64,000 nucleotides of DNA. Source: Pseudarthrobacter equi. GTDB lineage: Bacteria; Actinomycetota; Actinomycetes; Actinomycetales; Micrococcaceae. The stretch lies in assembly GCF_900105535.1 (NCBI RefSeq), contig NZ_LT629779.1, positions 2,232,001 to 2,296,000 of the forward strand, in the 5' to 3' direction. Of the stretch, positions 34,541-44,267 are shown one piece after another; the first letter of the stretch is position 1, and each line of letters starts with the position of its first letter. Both the position numbers and the translations under genes were made by a program. The notes under the pieces are model-generated. The model was not told the origin of the DNA. It saw only the letters and a program-made list of their open reading frames with translations, and ran no database searches.

Positions 34541-35469
34541 GAGTTGTTGATCCTGGAACTGAGTCGGGTGACCACCAGGGACAGGATTGCTGCCAGCCCG
34601 GCGATGATGATGGAGGCGGCGGCGGCTTGGTTGAGGTTGTGCCGGATGAACGCCGCGTCGTAGGCCCAAAGGTTGGGTACCCAGGTACTGGTAATGGACG
34701 GGGTGGCTTTGGCGATGATGGACGGCTCGGTGAAGAGCTGCAGCGTGCCAATGATGGTGAAAAGCATGATCACGCTCAGCGCCGGAAGGATGAGGGGGAA
34801 CTTGATGGACAGGGCGGTCCTCACCTCGCCTGCACCGTCCACCCGTGCCGCTTCCAGTATTTCCCTGGGTACTGCCTGCAGTGCAGTGAACAGGATGATG
34901 ACGTTGTAACCGGTCCATTCCCAGACGCCGATATTGACGATTGCCGGCAACACCATGTGTGCATCGAGGAAGTTGATCTGGATGCCGCCGCCCTGAAGCG
35001 CCTGTACCAGCGGGCTGATGCCGGGTGTATAGAGGTAGGCCCAGATCAGGGCTGCAATGACGCCCGGCACCGCGTGAGGGAGGAAGACGAGCAGCTGGAA
35101 CATTTTGCGGGCACGAGCCACTGTCGCATCCAGGAGCAGCGCAAAGACCACCGCGCCGCCGACCATGGAGGGGATGTAGATCAGGCAGTACAAGCCAAGC
35201 CGTGCCAGGCCGCTGACGAACGATTCGGACTGCAGGACCTGAAGGTAGTTCTCGAGGCCCACAAAGCTGGTCCTCGCTTCACCGAACCCCAGGCCGGATT
35301 TCTGCTGGGCGTAGAAGCTCAGCACTATCGAGTAGACAACCGGTGCCACCATGGCGATGGCGAATACTGCGAAGAACGGGACCAGGAAGAGGGCCGCGGT
35401 TTTCCCACCGGTTCCGGAGGCTGCACTGCCCTTGCGGACCTTGGGGGTGGTGAAGGCCTGAGCGGCCAT
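34537..35469 (-). CDS. CUT1 sugar ABC transporter permease (MalF type)
   Basis: The 310-aa permease has six membrane spans and the EAA loop LEAARVDGAGEVRTALSIKFP. Long periplasmic P2-like segments are absent, as is usual outside enteric MalF. It is preceded by a strong stem-loop in the spacer after the binding-protein gene. Confidence 0.93.
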   Translation of the reverse strand: MAAQAFTTPKVRKGSAASGTGGKTAALFLVPFFAVFAIAMVAPVVYSIVLSFYAQQKSGLGFGEARTSFVGLENYLQVLQSESFVSGLARLGLYCLIYIPSMVGGAVVFALLLDATVARARKMFQLLVFLPHAVPGVIAALIWAYLYTPGISPLVQALQGGGIQINFLDAHMVLPAIVNIGVWEWTGYNVIILFTALQAVPREILEAARVDGAGEVRTALSIKFPLILPALSVIMLFTIIGTLQLFTEPSIIAKATPSITSTWVPNLWAYDAAFIRHNLNQAAAASIIIAGLAAILSLVVTRLSSRINNS

Positions 35470-35485
35470 GATGATCTCCTAACTG

Positions 35486-35515
35486 CCTGGGCTGCCTCCA
35501 CAGAGGCAGCCCAGG
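35486..35515 (-). promoter_or_regulatory. 12-bp stem-loop between binding-protein and permease genes
   Basis: CCTGGGCTGCCT (35486-35497) pairs perfectly with AGGCAGCCCAGG (35504-35515) around a 6-nt loop. It lies between the binding-protein stop (35524) and the permease start (35469). There is no U-tract, so it probably protects the upstream mRNA or attenuates read-through rather than ending transcription. Confidence 0.6.
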
Positions 35516-35523
35516 GGGTGTAA

Positions 35524-36837
35524 CTAGTCTTTGACGGAAAGGCCGTTCTGCCTTAGCCCCGCAACAGTTGCTGTTTGTGCCGTGTCCACTGCCTTCGAGA
35601 TGGTGCCGCCGGTGCCGAGATTGCCGAAGGCGTCCTTGAGAGCTGTATTGGTAAGATCCCAGCTCGGGCCCCACTGCCAGCCCGGGCTGACTGTGGTGTA
35701 GGCCTTGTCGAAGACGGCGTAAATGTCGTTGCCGAAGTAGCTGGCGTCATACGCCCCCTGTGCAACGGGGGTCAGGCCAGGGAAGGCGAGGAAGGCGGAG
35801 CCGGTGTTTCCACGGGCTTTGATGGCCTCCTGGTTCGTGGTGAGGTACTCAATGAACTTTGCGGCGGCTGCGGGGTTCTTGCTGCTCTTGGTGACGTTGA
35901 AGCTCGATCCGCCGTAGAAGGCACCGGCCGGGGTTCCCCAGTTCGGCAATTCCGCGGCGACCCACTGTCCCTTCTGTCCGCTGGCTTCCGTCCGCTTCTG
36001 AATCCCCGTGGCGCTCCAGTTTGCGCCCACCACGCCAACGACGGTCCCGGTGGCCAGGTCCAGGCTCCACTCATCGCTGTAGGCCTGGGATACCTTAACG
36101 AGCTTGTTGTCAATGAGCTTCTGCCAGTAGCTGGCTACCTTCCTGGTAGCCCCGTCATTAACGCCAACCTTCCAGCTGTCGTCCGAGGTGCCGAACCATT
36201 TGGCCCCTGCCTGCCAAGCCAACCCAGCCATGGCCGGTACCTGGTTGGGATTGAAGCTCGCAAGGTAGGAGTCCGGGGAAACTGCCTTTAGCTTCAGGGC
36301 CGCCTCCTCGAATTCCTGCCAGGTCTTGGGAACTCCCACGCCGGCCTTGGCCAGCATGTCCTGGCGGTAGTACATGACCATGGGGGCCGCGTCATAGGGC
36401 AGGCCGTACGTCTTGTCGCCGAACTGGACCATGCTCTTGATTTCGTCGGCCAGCTTGTCCACGGTGGAAGATTTATTGATGAGTCCGTCGAGCGGCTGGA
36501 CCTGGCCGTTGCTGACGAACTGCGGCAGCTGCGGATACTCGATCGTTGAGACGTCAGGGCCGTTACCGGCGGTAATCGCAGTTGAAAGCTTGGCGTAGCC
36601 GCCATTGTCGGCATTGGGGACAGTCTCGAAATTGACGGTGATTTTGCTTTGGCTGGCGTTGAAGGCTGCGGCCACTTTGTCCATGCCGGCCAGTGCCGAC
36701 CAGAAGGTGATCGTGCCCGCCGGATCCTCGACGGCCGATGGCGCCGCGGAAGGTGTGGGACCCGTTCCGCAGGCGGCGAGCAGCAAAGCGCTGCTGGCCA
36801 GGCTGGCCGCCCCGATGAGCAATTTGCGACGCTTCAT
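35524..36837 (-). CDS. CUT1 ABC transporter sugar-binding lipoprotein
   Basis: The 437-aa binding protein starts at ATG 36837 with the lipoprotein signal KRRKLLIGAASLASSALLLA followed by the lipobox Cys. Family segments include GTITFWSALAGMDKVAAAF and NGPDVSTIEYPQLP. It is the first gene of an operon that also encodes two permeases, a hydroxyacid dehydrogenase and the propeller protein. Repeated ATGAACA motifs lie ~80-115 bp upstream. Substrate unknown. Confidence 0.92.
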   Translation of the reverse strand: MKRRKLLIGAASLASSALLLAACGTGPTPSAAPSAVEDPAGTITFWSALAGMDKVAAAFNASQSKITVNFETVPNADNGGYAKLSTAITAGNGPDVSTIEYPQLPQFVSNGQVQPLDGLINKSSTVDKLADEIKSMVQFGDKTYGLPYDAAPMVMYYRQDMLAKAGVGVPKTWQEFEEAALKLKAVSPDSYLASFNPNQVPAMAGLAWQAGAKWFGTSDDSWKVGVNDGATRKVASYWQKLIDNKLVKVSQAYSDEWSLDLATGTVVGVVGANWSATGIQKRTEASGQKGQWVAAELPNWGTPAGAFYGGSSFNVTKSSKNPAAAAKFIEYLTTNQEAIKARGNTGSAFLAFPGLTPVAQGAYDASYFGNDIYAVFDKAYTTVSPGWQWGPSWDLTNTALKDAFGNLGTGGTISKAVDTAQTATVAGLRQNGLSVKD

Positions 36838-36915
36838 TGTTCTCCCTTGAATTCCACGATGCGAAGGTGGGATGTGGCCGGTGCCACAGTGTGTAAAACA
36901 ATGAAACCCGCAAAG

Positions 36916-36950
36916 ATGAACAAAGCCAACGAAATGAACAGTAATGAACA
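36916..36950 (-). promoter_or_regulatory. Three TGTTCAT direct repeats upstream of the importer operon
   Basis: On the plus strand ATGAACA occurs at 36916-36922, 36934-36940 and 36944-36950; on the coding (minus) strand this is TGTTCAT. The last two are spaced exactly 10 bp apart. A related TTGTTCA-AAG-TGAAC palindrome lies between the regulator and isomerase genes at 38184-38198. They are candidates for the DeoR/LacI hybrid regulator's sites. Confidence 0.5.
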
Positions 36951-36993
36951 CGACCGAGTGGTTCGCCGGCCGTTGAGTCGGTATTGCCGATGC

Positions 36994-38148
36994 TCAACTG
37001 GCGGTTGAGTCTCTGACCACCAGGGTGGGGGACAGGATGACCCGCTGGAGGGCCAGGCTCGAAGCCCGTCGGGGGCCCAGCCGGTTAAGGCACATCTGGA
37101 CGGCGTGGTATCCCACATCAAATTTCGGCGGGGCTACGGCGCTCATGGGCACCGCTCCGAAAGAGGCAATTTCGTCGTCGTATGCCACCAGCGCCAAGTC
37201 CCCCGGAACGTGCAGGCCCTGGGCTTCACACAGGTCGGCGAACATAAGGGCATCCTCGTCATTGTGGACGATTGCGGCAGTGGCGCCGGCGGCAATGAAG
37301 CTGGCAACGATGCCGTCCAGTTCCTGGCGGAGCGTTTCGGGATCGGTTGCCGAAAGTGTGATGACCCGGGTCAGTTCAGGATCATGCAGCAATCCCTCGG
37401 CCTGGAGTGCCTTGCGGTAGCCCTCGCTGACGGGTGAGGAAGTTGGGCTGCTCTCGCGCACACAGAGTGCGATGTTGCGGTGGCCCAGGGCTACCAGGTG
37501 GTTGACGGCGAGTTCCGCCCCGCGTACGTGGTCGCTTCGGACCGACTCAAGCCGGCCCTCGTCCAGGACTCCGTCGATGGAACGCTCGATCACGACCACG
37601 GGCACGTCCGCCGAGGCCAGGAGATCCAGAGTCGGTGTATCTACCAGGGATTCACCACTTGGCGTCACCAACAGGCCATCGACGCCGCTCTTCAACAGCC
37701 GCTGAATTTGGCGTTGCTCTTCGGCGGCGGAGTAGTTCGAGACGCCCAGAACCAGCCTGACACCCAGCTCCTGGGCCGCAGACTCGGCGCCCCTGATGAC
37801 GCCGGGAAAATAGTATCTGGCCGTGGGGACGATCATGCCAAGGGTGGCCAGTGGCCGCTGTCGCCCACCTGGCCCGGCGTTCCTTCCGGCGAGGGGAGAG
37901 GCCCCGGAATCTCTGGCTGCGGCAGGGGTGTGTCCATGGACCTGGCTCAATGGGTTACGGCCGGGAGCCGTCGTGGCCACAGCCCCGCCGTGGACACGCT
38001 GCAGCAGGCCCTGTCCTTCGAGAAAGGCGAGGTCGCGCCGCACCGTCATCCCGGAGGTCCCCAGCCGTTTGGCAAATTCTGCTGCATTCAAGGATCCCCG
38101 GAGTGCCAGCTCGCGGAGAATCTGGTTTTGCCTGTCGTCGGTTAGCAC
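36994..38148 (-). CDS. DeoR-type HTH fused to LacI-type sugar-binding domain
   Basis: The 384-aa regulator combines two families. Residues ~1-60 are a DeoR winged helix (LNAAEFAKRLGTSGMTVRRDLAFLEGQGLL, then RVHGGAV). After a Gly/Arg-rich linker, residues ~100-384 are a LacI/GalR periplasmic-binding-protein-like domain (LGMIVPTARYYFPGVIRGAE, GHRNIALCV, ALVAYDDEIAS). LacI effector domains usually follow a LacI headpiece, so this is a hybrid. GTG start at 38148. It lies between the importer operon and the divergent isomerase, and presumably controls both. Confidence 0.9.
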   Translation of the reverse strand: MLTDDRQNQILRELALRGSLNAAEFAKRLGTSGMTVRRDLAFLEGQGLLQRVHGGAVATTAPGRNPLSQVHGHTPAAARDSGASPLAGRNAGPGGRQRPLATLGMIVPTARYYFPGVIRGAESAAQELGVRLVLGVSNYSAAEEQRQIQRLLKSGVDGLLVTPSGESLVDTPTLDLLASADVPVVVIERSIDGVLDEGRLESVRSDHVRGAELAVNHLVALGHRNIALCVRESSPTSSPVSEGYRKALQAEGLLHDPELTRVITLSATDPETLRQELDGIVASFIAAGATAAIVHNDEDALMFADLCEAQGLHVPGDLALVAYDDEIASFGAVPMSAVAPPKFDVGYHAVQMCLNRLGPRRASSLALQRVILSPTLVVRDSTAS

Positions 38149-38254
38149 GGTTCCCCTTCATCTCATGTTTACTTCTGTGCGACTTGTTCAAAGTGAACTA
38201 CAACCAACATACGATGGGCGTCAAGCTGCAATTACCAGAAGAGAGGTTCCCGAC
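38149..38254. promoter_or_regulatory. Divergent promoter, regulator / isomerase
   Basis: This 106-bp spacer holds GTTCA (38186-38190), AAG, TGAAC (38194-38198), an inverted repeat extended by a preceding TT. The half-site matches the TGTTCA repeats before the importer operon at 36916-36950. It is a likely autoregulatory site. Confidence 0.5.
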
Positions 38255-39055
38255 ATGACGCTGAGCCCCGGAATGTGTTCGGTGACGCTGCGCGCCCGGG
38301 ACGTTGACGCCGTCGTTCGCGCCGCTGCTGCGTCAGGGCTCACCGGGATCGAGTGGGGGTCTGATGTGCACGTAGATGACATCGACGCCGCGGCCAAGGC
38401 CCGCAAAGCCACGCGGGCCGCCGGGCTACGCGTCATGTCCCTCGGCTCCTATTACCGCGCCGGGTCCTTTGCCAACTTTGAGGACGTGCTTTCCCTCGCC
38501 GGAGGACTGGGTGCGCCCAGAATCCGGATCTGGGCCGGTGATATGGGTTCGGCCGGCGCGACCGCAGCCCAGTGGGACGCCGTCGTCGACGACACGCGAC
38601 GTATAGCCGGGCTAGCGGAGACCCGCGGACAGACGCTGGCCTTCGAGTACCACGGCTCCACGTTGGCGGATACCCCGGGCAGCACCCTCGAGCTTCTCCG
38701 CCGCGTGGACCGGCCCAATGTCGGCACGTACTGGCAACCCGCCGTGGGCCTCACCGACGAACAGGCCCTTGAATCCTTGCACCAAGTGATCGGGCACCTC
38801 GTGGGCGTCCACGCCTTCTCCTGGTGGCCGAGTACAGAACGGCTGCCGCTGGCCGCGCGAAAGGGCCTATGGGAGGCCGTTACAGACGTTCTGAACGCTA
38901 ACGGAAAAAACGTGGACATTATGCTCGAGTTTGTAGCCGACGATGCTCCTGAGAACGTTCTCACCGACTCCTTGTGCCTGAAAGAAACGATGCGGACTTC
39001 AGGGCGCGTCAGCAGGCTGTCTGAGAATGCACCCACTTTGGATGCGCGTCCTTAG
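38255..39055 (+). CDS. Sugar phosphate isomerase/epimerase-like TIM-barrel protein
   Basis: The 266-aa protein of the xylose isomerase-like superfamily starts at ATG 38255 after AGAAGAGAGG. Glu in LTGIEWGSDVH, Glu in LAFEYHGSTL and Glu in IMLEFVADD sit where metal ligands are found in this fold. There is no signal peptide. It is divergent from the DeoR/LacI hybrid regulator and the importer operon, so it probably acts on the imported sugar or its keto derivative. The exact reaction is not determinable; such proteins include epimerases, isomerases and lyase-like members. Confidence 0.85.
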   Translation: MTLSPGMCSVTLRARDVDAVVRAAAASGLTGIEWGSDVHVDDIDAAAKARKATRAAGLRVMSLGSYYRAGSFANFEDVLSLAGGLGAPRIRIWAGDMGSAGATAAQWDAVVDDTRRIAGLAETRGQTLAFEYHGSTLADTPGSTLELLRRVDRPNVGTYWQPAVGLTDEQALESLHQVIGHLVGVHAFSWWPSTERLPLAARKGLWEAVTDVLNANGKNVDIMLEFVADDAPENVLTDSLCLKETMRTSGRVSRLSENAPTLDARP

Positions 39056-39130
39056 GCCTGAGGCCGACTGACTGCTGCGACCTGCTGGAGGCCTTTCGGA
39101 TTCGGAGGCCGGGCCTTGTATTCTCGGGTC

Positions 39131-39260
39131 GGACGAATTGGCGGTAGCCGAGGAATTCGTGGTCATTGTTGTATCCGCCCAACCCGCCGCGGATGGGGCC
39201 TGCGTTGTGCATCATCCGCTCCTGCAGAAGCCGAAAGACGCTTCTTTCTGCCTCGCACGC
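39131..39260 (-). pseudogene. Possible coding remnant (unidentified)
   Basis: Read on the minus strand, the sequence gives a protein-like stretch containing LQERMMHNAGPIRGGLGGYN followed by NDHEFLGYRQFVRPEN. Its composition looks like real protein rather than chance, but there is no good start, no ribosome site and no flanking domain. I do not recognise the family. It may be the tail of a decayed gene. Confidence 0.25.
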
Positions 39261-39283
39261 GATTGACCCGGTTGTGCGGGTCG

Positions 39284-40012
39284 TCAGGGCTGGGTCTGCA
39301 AAGCTGCGCGGGATGCAGGCGCCTCAACCCGCCCGCGGATAAAGAACAGGGACAGCAGCCCAACGAAGATCACCACGATGTTGCCCAGGCCGGCAATGAT
39401 GGCCAGGGGTCCCGCCGTGGGGTACTCCGTCAGCAAGAAAATACTGGGATCGGTGCTGGCGTGCAGCAGGATCGGCACGATCAACCGCCCTGTAAGGCGG
39501 TATGCGAGATGCATGCAGATACCGAACGCGAAGGTGTACAGCACCTGGAAAGCGGTGGCGAAGAGCGACGGCCCGGAGAGCAGATTGCTGGCGTGCAGTC
39601 CAGCGAACACGGCTGCTGAGGTGACCGCGACAACGATTTCCCGGTAGCGTGCCCTGCGCAGAAGGTTGATGACGAAGCCACGGGTCAGAGTCTCCTCGGC
39701 GAAGCCGACGAACAAGCCAGCCAGCAGCCAGGTGGCCACGATATCCAGACCGGCAGAGTTGTAGTCGATAGTGGCGAATCGGAGGACGTTGAACGCGAGA
39801 ACAGCGACAACGGCAATCCACATCCAGCCGCGGCCACTGATCGGCTGACGGGCAAATATCTCACGCAGCCAACCAACCGACCATCCGAAAAAGGCCAGCA
39901 GGATGCAGCCCACAAGAACCGGCAGGGCTACGGCGAAGAAGATGAAATCCGCGCCGTCCTTGTCAGCGACACCCGCGAGCAGCGGGGCAGTCCCTTTAGC
40001 CGCCACGAACAC
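39284..40012 (-). CDS. CPBP-family intramembrane protease
   Basis: The 242-aa integral membrane protein has six or so hydrophobic segments and the CPBP (Abi, Rce1-like) catalytic motifs EETLTRGF, FAGLHASN and LLHASTD. These supply the glutamates and histidines of a glutamic intramembrane protease. Start is GTG 40012; the family often has one more N-terminal helix, so an upstream start or a slight truncation is possible. Members serve in prenyl-protein processing, bacteriocin immunity or membrane homeostasis. It stands alone here with no bacteriocin genes next to it. Confidence 0.85.
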   Translation of the reverse strand: MFVAAKGTAPLLAGVADKDGADFIFFAVALPVLVGCILLAFFGWSVGWLREIFARQPISGRGWMWIAVVAVLAFNVLRFATIDYNSAGLDIVATWLLAGLFVGFAEETLTRGFVINLLRRARYREIVVAVTSAAVFAGLHASNLLSGPSLFATAFQVLYTFAFGICMHLAYRLTGRLIVPILLHASTDPSIFLLTEYPTAGPLAIIAGLGNIVVIFVGLLSLFFIRGRVEAPASRAALQTQP

Positions 40013-40907
40013 TGAGAAGGGCTAGGACGAGGCTGTGCTCCTCACGCTCGAGGAGTACAGGCTGATCTTGAAGAGCATGTGGGAGCGGTATAGAGCTTTC
40101 ACAGACTACCCACCAGCGGGATCAGCAAGTCCACCAGCGCAGGGTTTAGGCCGCCGGTCTTCGTACCGGCACCGGTTTCTGTGACGCCAACAGTTCGCAA
40201 TGGGTGCTGGCGAGACAATGACCTATCTGATATGTTTTTAGCAGTATTACAGATATATCAGTGCTTGGTTGGGTCCATACGCGGCTCGACCACCAGCTCA
40301 ATGAGGAGTGGATTGGCATGAAAGAACACGCGCGTCGGCTTAATCGTGTGGGCTCAGAGCCCGCCATCAGCGTCGCCCAAGCGGCGGCCGTGTGGAGGGC
40401 CACACATCGTCGAAGCGACGGACCAGGCCATAGCGGACAGCTATAGAGAGTACTGCCCTGGCCCTGGCATTCCGCAGTGGCGCAAGGCCCCCGCAGAAGC
40501 TATCGACGGCAGCCGGCGTATCAGCTACTCCCGGGACGCGTCGCGGTGATGACGGGAAGCAAGACCGTTATTAAGGAATTCCTGAAGGCGGTCATGAACT
40601 CGGGCCAGGAAGTGCTCTACCCGAACCCCGGCTTCCCGATCTACGAATCGCAGACGGAGTGCAAACAATACTGCCAGCGCTCAGCCACGGACCGCCGCCC
40701 GCATCAACTAACTAGAGGCGACTGGCGTTCGCGGACGACGAACCCGGCCTGGTAGTAGCCCCACCCCCCAGGGGACGGCGCGCAGCTACTCAGCCTCCCG
40801 GCGTCGTCCGTCTCGGCGGCGGCTGGCCTTCGATAGCAGGACAGTTTCCTACTGCCTCCCGGCAACAGTATTCACCGGGGCATCACACGTTAAAGAGAGA
40901 GATCATA
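40013..40907. other. Spacer with aminotransferase fossil
   Basis: Apart from the aminotransferase remnant (40318-40690) there is no gene here. AT-rich DNA at 40218-40262 has paired TGATAT / ATATCA elements that might be a regulatory site. The last ~150 bp must contain the pntAB promoter. Confidence 0.45.
40318..40690 (+). pseudogene. Fragmented PLP-dependent aminotransferase
   Basis: A start-like MKEHARRLNRVGSEPAISVA near 40318 is followed, after frame changes, by YCPGPGIPQWRKAPAEAIDG and, from 40549, MTGSKTVIKEFLKAVMNSGQ plus EVLYPNPGFPIYESQ. The last stretch is the well-conserved segment of class I/II aminotransferases around the glycine loop. The remaining ~250 residues, including the PLP lysine, are missing. 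Several frameshifts and truncation make this non-functional. Confidence 0.7.
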
Positions 40908-42461
40908 GTGACACGTATTGGCATTGTCGCCGAGTTAGGCAGCGAGAGCCGGGTGGCGGCGACGCCCACCACGGTGAAGCGGTTGTTGGAGTTGGGCTAC
41001 GAGATTGTGGTCGAGAAGGGTGCGGGGGAGTCCTCAGCGTTCCGTGACGAGGACTACGAATCTGCAGGTGCCTCGGTGGTGGGTGCTGATGAAGCGTGGG
41101 GCAGCGAGGTGGTGCTGCGGATCAATCCACCCTCGGAGGACGAGATTGGCCGTTTGGCTGACGGTGCGACGCTGATTGGAATGTTGGCCCCAAGTTTGCG
41201 GCCGGAACTGGTGGAGGCGCTTGCGGTGCGTCCGATTACGGCGCTGGCGTTGGATGCTGTCCCGCGGATTTCGCGTGCGCAGTCGATGGATGTGCTCAGT
41301 TCGATGGCGAATATCGCCGGGTATCGTGCCGTGATTGAGGCGGCCCACGAGTTTGGCAGGTTCTTTACGGGCCAGGTGACCGCTGCGGGCAAAGTCCCGC
41401 CGGCAAAGGTCCTGGTGGCGGGTGCAGGTGTTGCCGGGCTGGCGGCGATCGGTGCGGCCTCGAGCTTGGGCGCTATTGTGCGCGCGACGGATCCGCGGCC
41501 CGAGGTCGCTGATCAGGTGAAGTCCATTGGCGGGTCCTACCTCAAGGTAGAGGTTGAGGAGGAGATGAAATCCTCGGATGGGTACGCCAAAGCAACGTCG
41601 GAGGCGTACAACCGGCGTGCAGCGGAGATCTACTCCGAACAGGCAGCGGATGTGGACATCATCATCACCACGGCCCTGATTCCGGGCCGGCCGGCGCCGA
41701 AGCTGCTCACGGCCGATGACGTGGCTGGGATGAAGCCGGGCAGCGTGATTGTTGATATGGCTGCCGGCCAGGGCGGGAATGTGGAAGGCTCGGTGGCCGG
41801 GGAGCGGACCGTCACCGAAAACGGTGTAGTCATCCTCGGCTACACGGACCTGCCGGCCCGGTTGCCGGCTCAGGCTTCACAGCTGTATGGAACTAACCTG
41901 TTGAACCTCCTGAAGCTCCTCACCCCGGAGAAGGACGGTCAGCTGAGAATCGACTTCGACGACGTCGTCCAGCGTTCAGTGACTGTGGTTCGGGAGGGTG
42001 AGAAGACCTGGCCGCCGCCCCCGGTGCAGGTCTCCGCTGCCCCCGCCGCCCAGGCCCCGGCCACGGCAGAAGTAACCAATGCGCCGAAGAAGAAGGAAGG
42101 CCTCAGTCCTGCGGGCAAGGCGGTTCTGTTCGCCTCGGGGATCGCTGCCCTCTTTGGCATCAACGCGGTGGCCCCGGCGCCGCTGCCGCAGCACTTCACG
42201 GTGCTGATGCTTTCGGTCGTGGTGGGCTTTTACGTCATCGGGAAAGTCCATCACGCGCTGCACACCCCGCTGATGTCTGTCACTAATGCAATCTCGGGGA
42301 TCATCGTGGTCGGTGCCCTGCTGCAGGTCACCTCGGAGAACCCGGTGGTGCAGGTCCTCGCGGCCGTCGCAGTCTTGCTGGCCAGCATCAACATCTTTGG
42401 CGGTTTCGCAGTGACCCGGCGCATGCTCGCCATGTTCTCGGCCGGGAAGGCACGTTCATGA
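40908..42461 (+). CDS. pntA: NAD(P) transhydrogenase alpha subunit
   Basis: The 517-aa protein is the full-length alpha subunit. Residues ~1-380 are the NAD(H)-binding domain I ([53 protein letters not shown]), and ~400-517 supply the domain II membrane helices. With PntB it couples hydride transfer between NADH and NADP+ to proton entry and so supplies NADPH. GTG start at 40908 with AGAGAGA upstream. The gene overlaps pntB by 4 bp. Some actinobacteria split this subunit into two; here it is fused as in E. coli. Confidence 0.96.
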   Translation: MTRIGIVAELGSESRVAATPTTVKRLLELGYEIVVEKGAGESSAFRDEDYESAGASVVGADEAWGSEVVLRINPPSEDEIGRLADGATLIGMLAPSLRPELVEALAVRPITALALDAVPRISRAQSMDVLSSMANIAGYRAVIEAAHEFGRFFTGQVTAAGKVPPAKVLVAGAGVAGLAAIGAASSLGAIVRATDPRPEVADQVKSIGGSYLKVEVEEEMKSSDGYAKATSEAYNRRAAEIYSEQAADVDIIITTALIPGRPAPKLLTADDVAGMKPGSVIVDMAAGQGGNVEGSVAGERTVTENGVVILGYTDLPARLPAQASQLYGTNLLNLLKLLTPEKDGQLRIDFDDVVQRSVTVVREGEKTWPPPPVQVSAAPAAQAPATAEVTNAPKKKEGLSPAGKAVLFASGIAALFGINAVAPAPLPQHFTVLMLSVVVGFYVIGKVHHALHTPLMSVTNAISGIIVVGALLQVTSENPVVQVLAAVAVLLASINIFGGFAVTRRMLAMFSAGKARS

Positions 42462-43933
42462 GCCCCGCCACCGAAGCAACTGAAATCATCTCGAGGAGCC
42501 TTACTTTGCCTGACGCTGTCTCTGGTCCGCTGACCGCGGAATCCATCGCCGGGGCGGCCTACGTCGTCGCGGCCCTGCTGTTCATCCTCAGCCTGGCCGG
42601 GCTGAGCAAGCACGAAAGAGCCAAGGCCGGTGTCATCTACGGCATCACCGGCATGGTGATCGCGTTGGCTGCCACGGTCTGGCTGACCCTGCAAGGTGCC
42701 TGGGGAACAAACCATGGCCTGACCGGCCTGGCCCTGCTCGTCGCCGCGGTCCTGGTGGGCGGTGCGATCGGGCTCTGGCGCGCCCGGGTGGTAGAGATGA
42801 CCGGCATGCCCGAGCTCATCGCGCTGCTGCACAGCTTCGTCGGACTGGCCGCGGTGCTCGTTGGCTGGAACGGCCACCTTCAAGCCCCGGACCTGACCGG
42901 AGCCCTTAAGGACGTCCACCACGCCGAAGTGTTCATCGGCGTCTTCATCGGAGCGGTCACCTTCACCGGCTCCATCGTGGCGTTCCTGAAACTGTCGGCC
43001 CGGATGAAATCATCACCGCTGATGCTGCCCGGCAAGAACGCCATCAACCTCGGCGCCCTCGCCGTGTTCGTCGCATTGACCGTCTGGTACGTCAATGACT
43101 CCCAGCTCTGGCTCCTGGTGGTTGTTACGGTGCTTGCCCTCGGACTGGGGTGGCACCTGGTGGCCTCAATCGGCGGCGGCGACATGCCCGTCGTCGTGTC
43201 CATGCTCAACAGCTACTCCGGCTGGGCCGCGGCCGCGGCAGGCTTCCTGCTGAACAATGACCTGCTGATCATCACCGGTGCACTGGTTGGTTCCTCCGGC
43301 GCCTACTTGTCCTACATCATGTGCAAGGCCATGAACCGGTCCTTCATCTCCGTGATCGCCGGCGGCTTCGGCATCGCCGCCCCCGCCAGCAAAGGAGACA
43401 CAGACCAGGGAGAGCACCGTGAAATTACGGCCGAGGCAACAGCCGAAATGCTCACCAACGCCTCGTCAGTCGTGATCACCCCCGGCTACGGCATGGCAGT
43501 CGCCCAGGCCCAATACCCCGTGGCCGAACTCGCACACCAATTGCGCGAACGGGGCGTGAACGTCCGGTTCGGAATCCACCCCGTCGCCGGACGCCTGCCC
43601 GGGCACATGAACGTCCTCCTTGCCGAAGCCAAGGTCCCCTACGACATTGTGTTGGAAATGGACGAAATCAATGACGACCTCGACAGCACCTCCGTGGTCC
43701 TGGTCATCGGCGCCAACGACACCGTCAACCCCGCCGCTGCAGAAGACCCCGGCAGCCCCATCGCCGGAATGCCCGTCCTCAAAGTGTGGGAAGCCGAAAA
43801 TGTCGTCGTGTTCAAACGCTCCATGGCCGCAGGCTACGCCGGAGTCCAGAACCCACTGTTCTACCGTGACAACTCCCAAATGCTCTTCGGCGACGCCAAA
43901 CAACGCGTCGAAGACATCCTCAAAGCCTTCTAG
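42458..43933 (+). CDS. pntB: NAD(P) transhydrogenase beta subunit
   Basis: The 491-aa beta subunit has ~8-9 N-terminal membrane helices (domain II, proton channel) followed by the NADP(H)-binding domain III from ~residue 320 ([54 protein letters not shown]). It is slightly longer than the E. coli protein because of a ~25-residue N-terminal extension; an internal start near LPDAVSG could remove it. ATGA overlap with pntA. Activity supports NADPH supply for biosynthesis and oxygen-stress defence. Confidence 0.96.
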   Translation: MSPATEATEIISRSLTLPDAVSGPLTAESIAGAAYVVAALLFILSLAGLSKHERAKAGVIYGITGMVIALAATVWLTLQGAWGTNHGLTGLALLVAAVLVGGAIGLWRARVVEMTGMPELIALLHSFVGLAAVLVGWNGHLQAPDLTGALKDVHHAEVFIGVFIGAVTFTGSIVAFLKLSARMKSSPLMLPGKNAINLGALAVFVALTVWYVNDSQLWLLVVVTVLALGLGWHLVASIGGGDMPVVVSMLNSYSGWAAAAAGFLLNNDLLIITGALVGSSGAYLSYIMCKAMNRSFISVIAGGFGIAAPASKGDTDQGEHREITAEATAEMLTNASSVVITPGYGMAVAQAQYPVAELAHQLRERGVNVRFGIHPVAGRLPGHMNVLLAEAKVPYDIVLEMDEINDDLDSTSVVLVIGANDTVNPAAAEDPGSPIAGMPVLKVWEAENVVVFKRSMAAGYAGVQNPLFYRDNSQMLFGDAKQRVEDILKAF

Positions 43934-44024
43934 TTCCCCAGCCCTCTTCTTCCGCGGGAATGTCCTCGACCGGGATCTGGTCCGGGCACCTGCTCTCACC
44001 ACCTATGGACCGAGATGAGAGACG

Positions 44025-44252
44025 ATGATTCTGCACCGCTTATTTCGCACCAGCAGTCCGATCAACGGAACACCATCGAATGAGCCGGAGCCGGTGCTCA
44101 AGACTGAACAAGCACCGTCGCAGCCAGCGAGTTTTATCGACGAGATTATTGCGTCATCGTGGGTAGGACTTCACTACAGGCATGAGTTTTTGCTCCATCA
44201 CAAGCACGAACTTTTGGAACACCACCATGCGGTGTATCGAACTAAGACCTGA
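44025..44252 (+). CDS. Hypothetical 75-aa His-rich protein
   Basis: This is a small frame downstream of pntB with a weak GATGAGAG element before the ATG. The C-terminus is His-rich (HYRHEFLLHHKHELLEHHH), suggestive of metal binding, but composition alone is poor evidence. There are no neighbours in an operon and no family recognised. It may be a chance frame. Confidence 0.3.
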   Translation: MILHRLFRTSSPINGTPSNEPEPVLKTEQAPSQPASFIDEIIASSWVGLHYRHEFLLHHKHELLEHHHAVYRTKT

Positions 44253-44267
44253 CCTGTCGGCGCCAAA

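Noticed and set aside
40030..40170. Possible antitoxin-like remnant (VLLTLEEYRLI frame)
   Set aside because: The similarity to Phd-type ends is only a short leucine/glutamate pattern; there is no start, no toxin partner and no operon.
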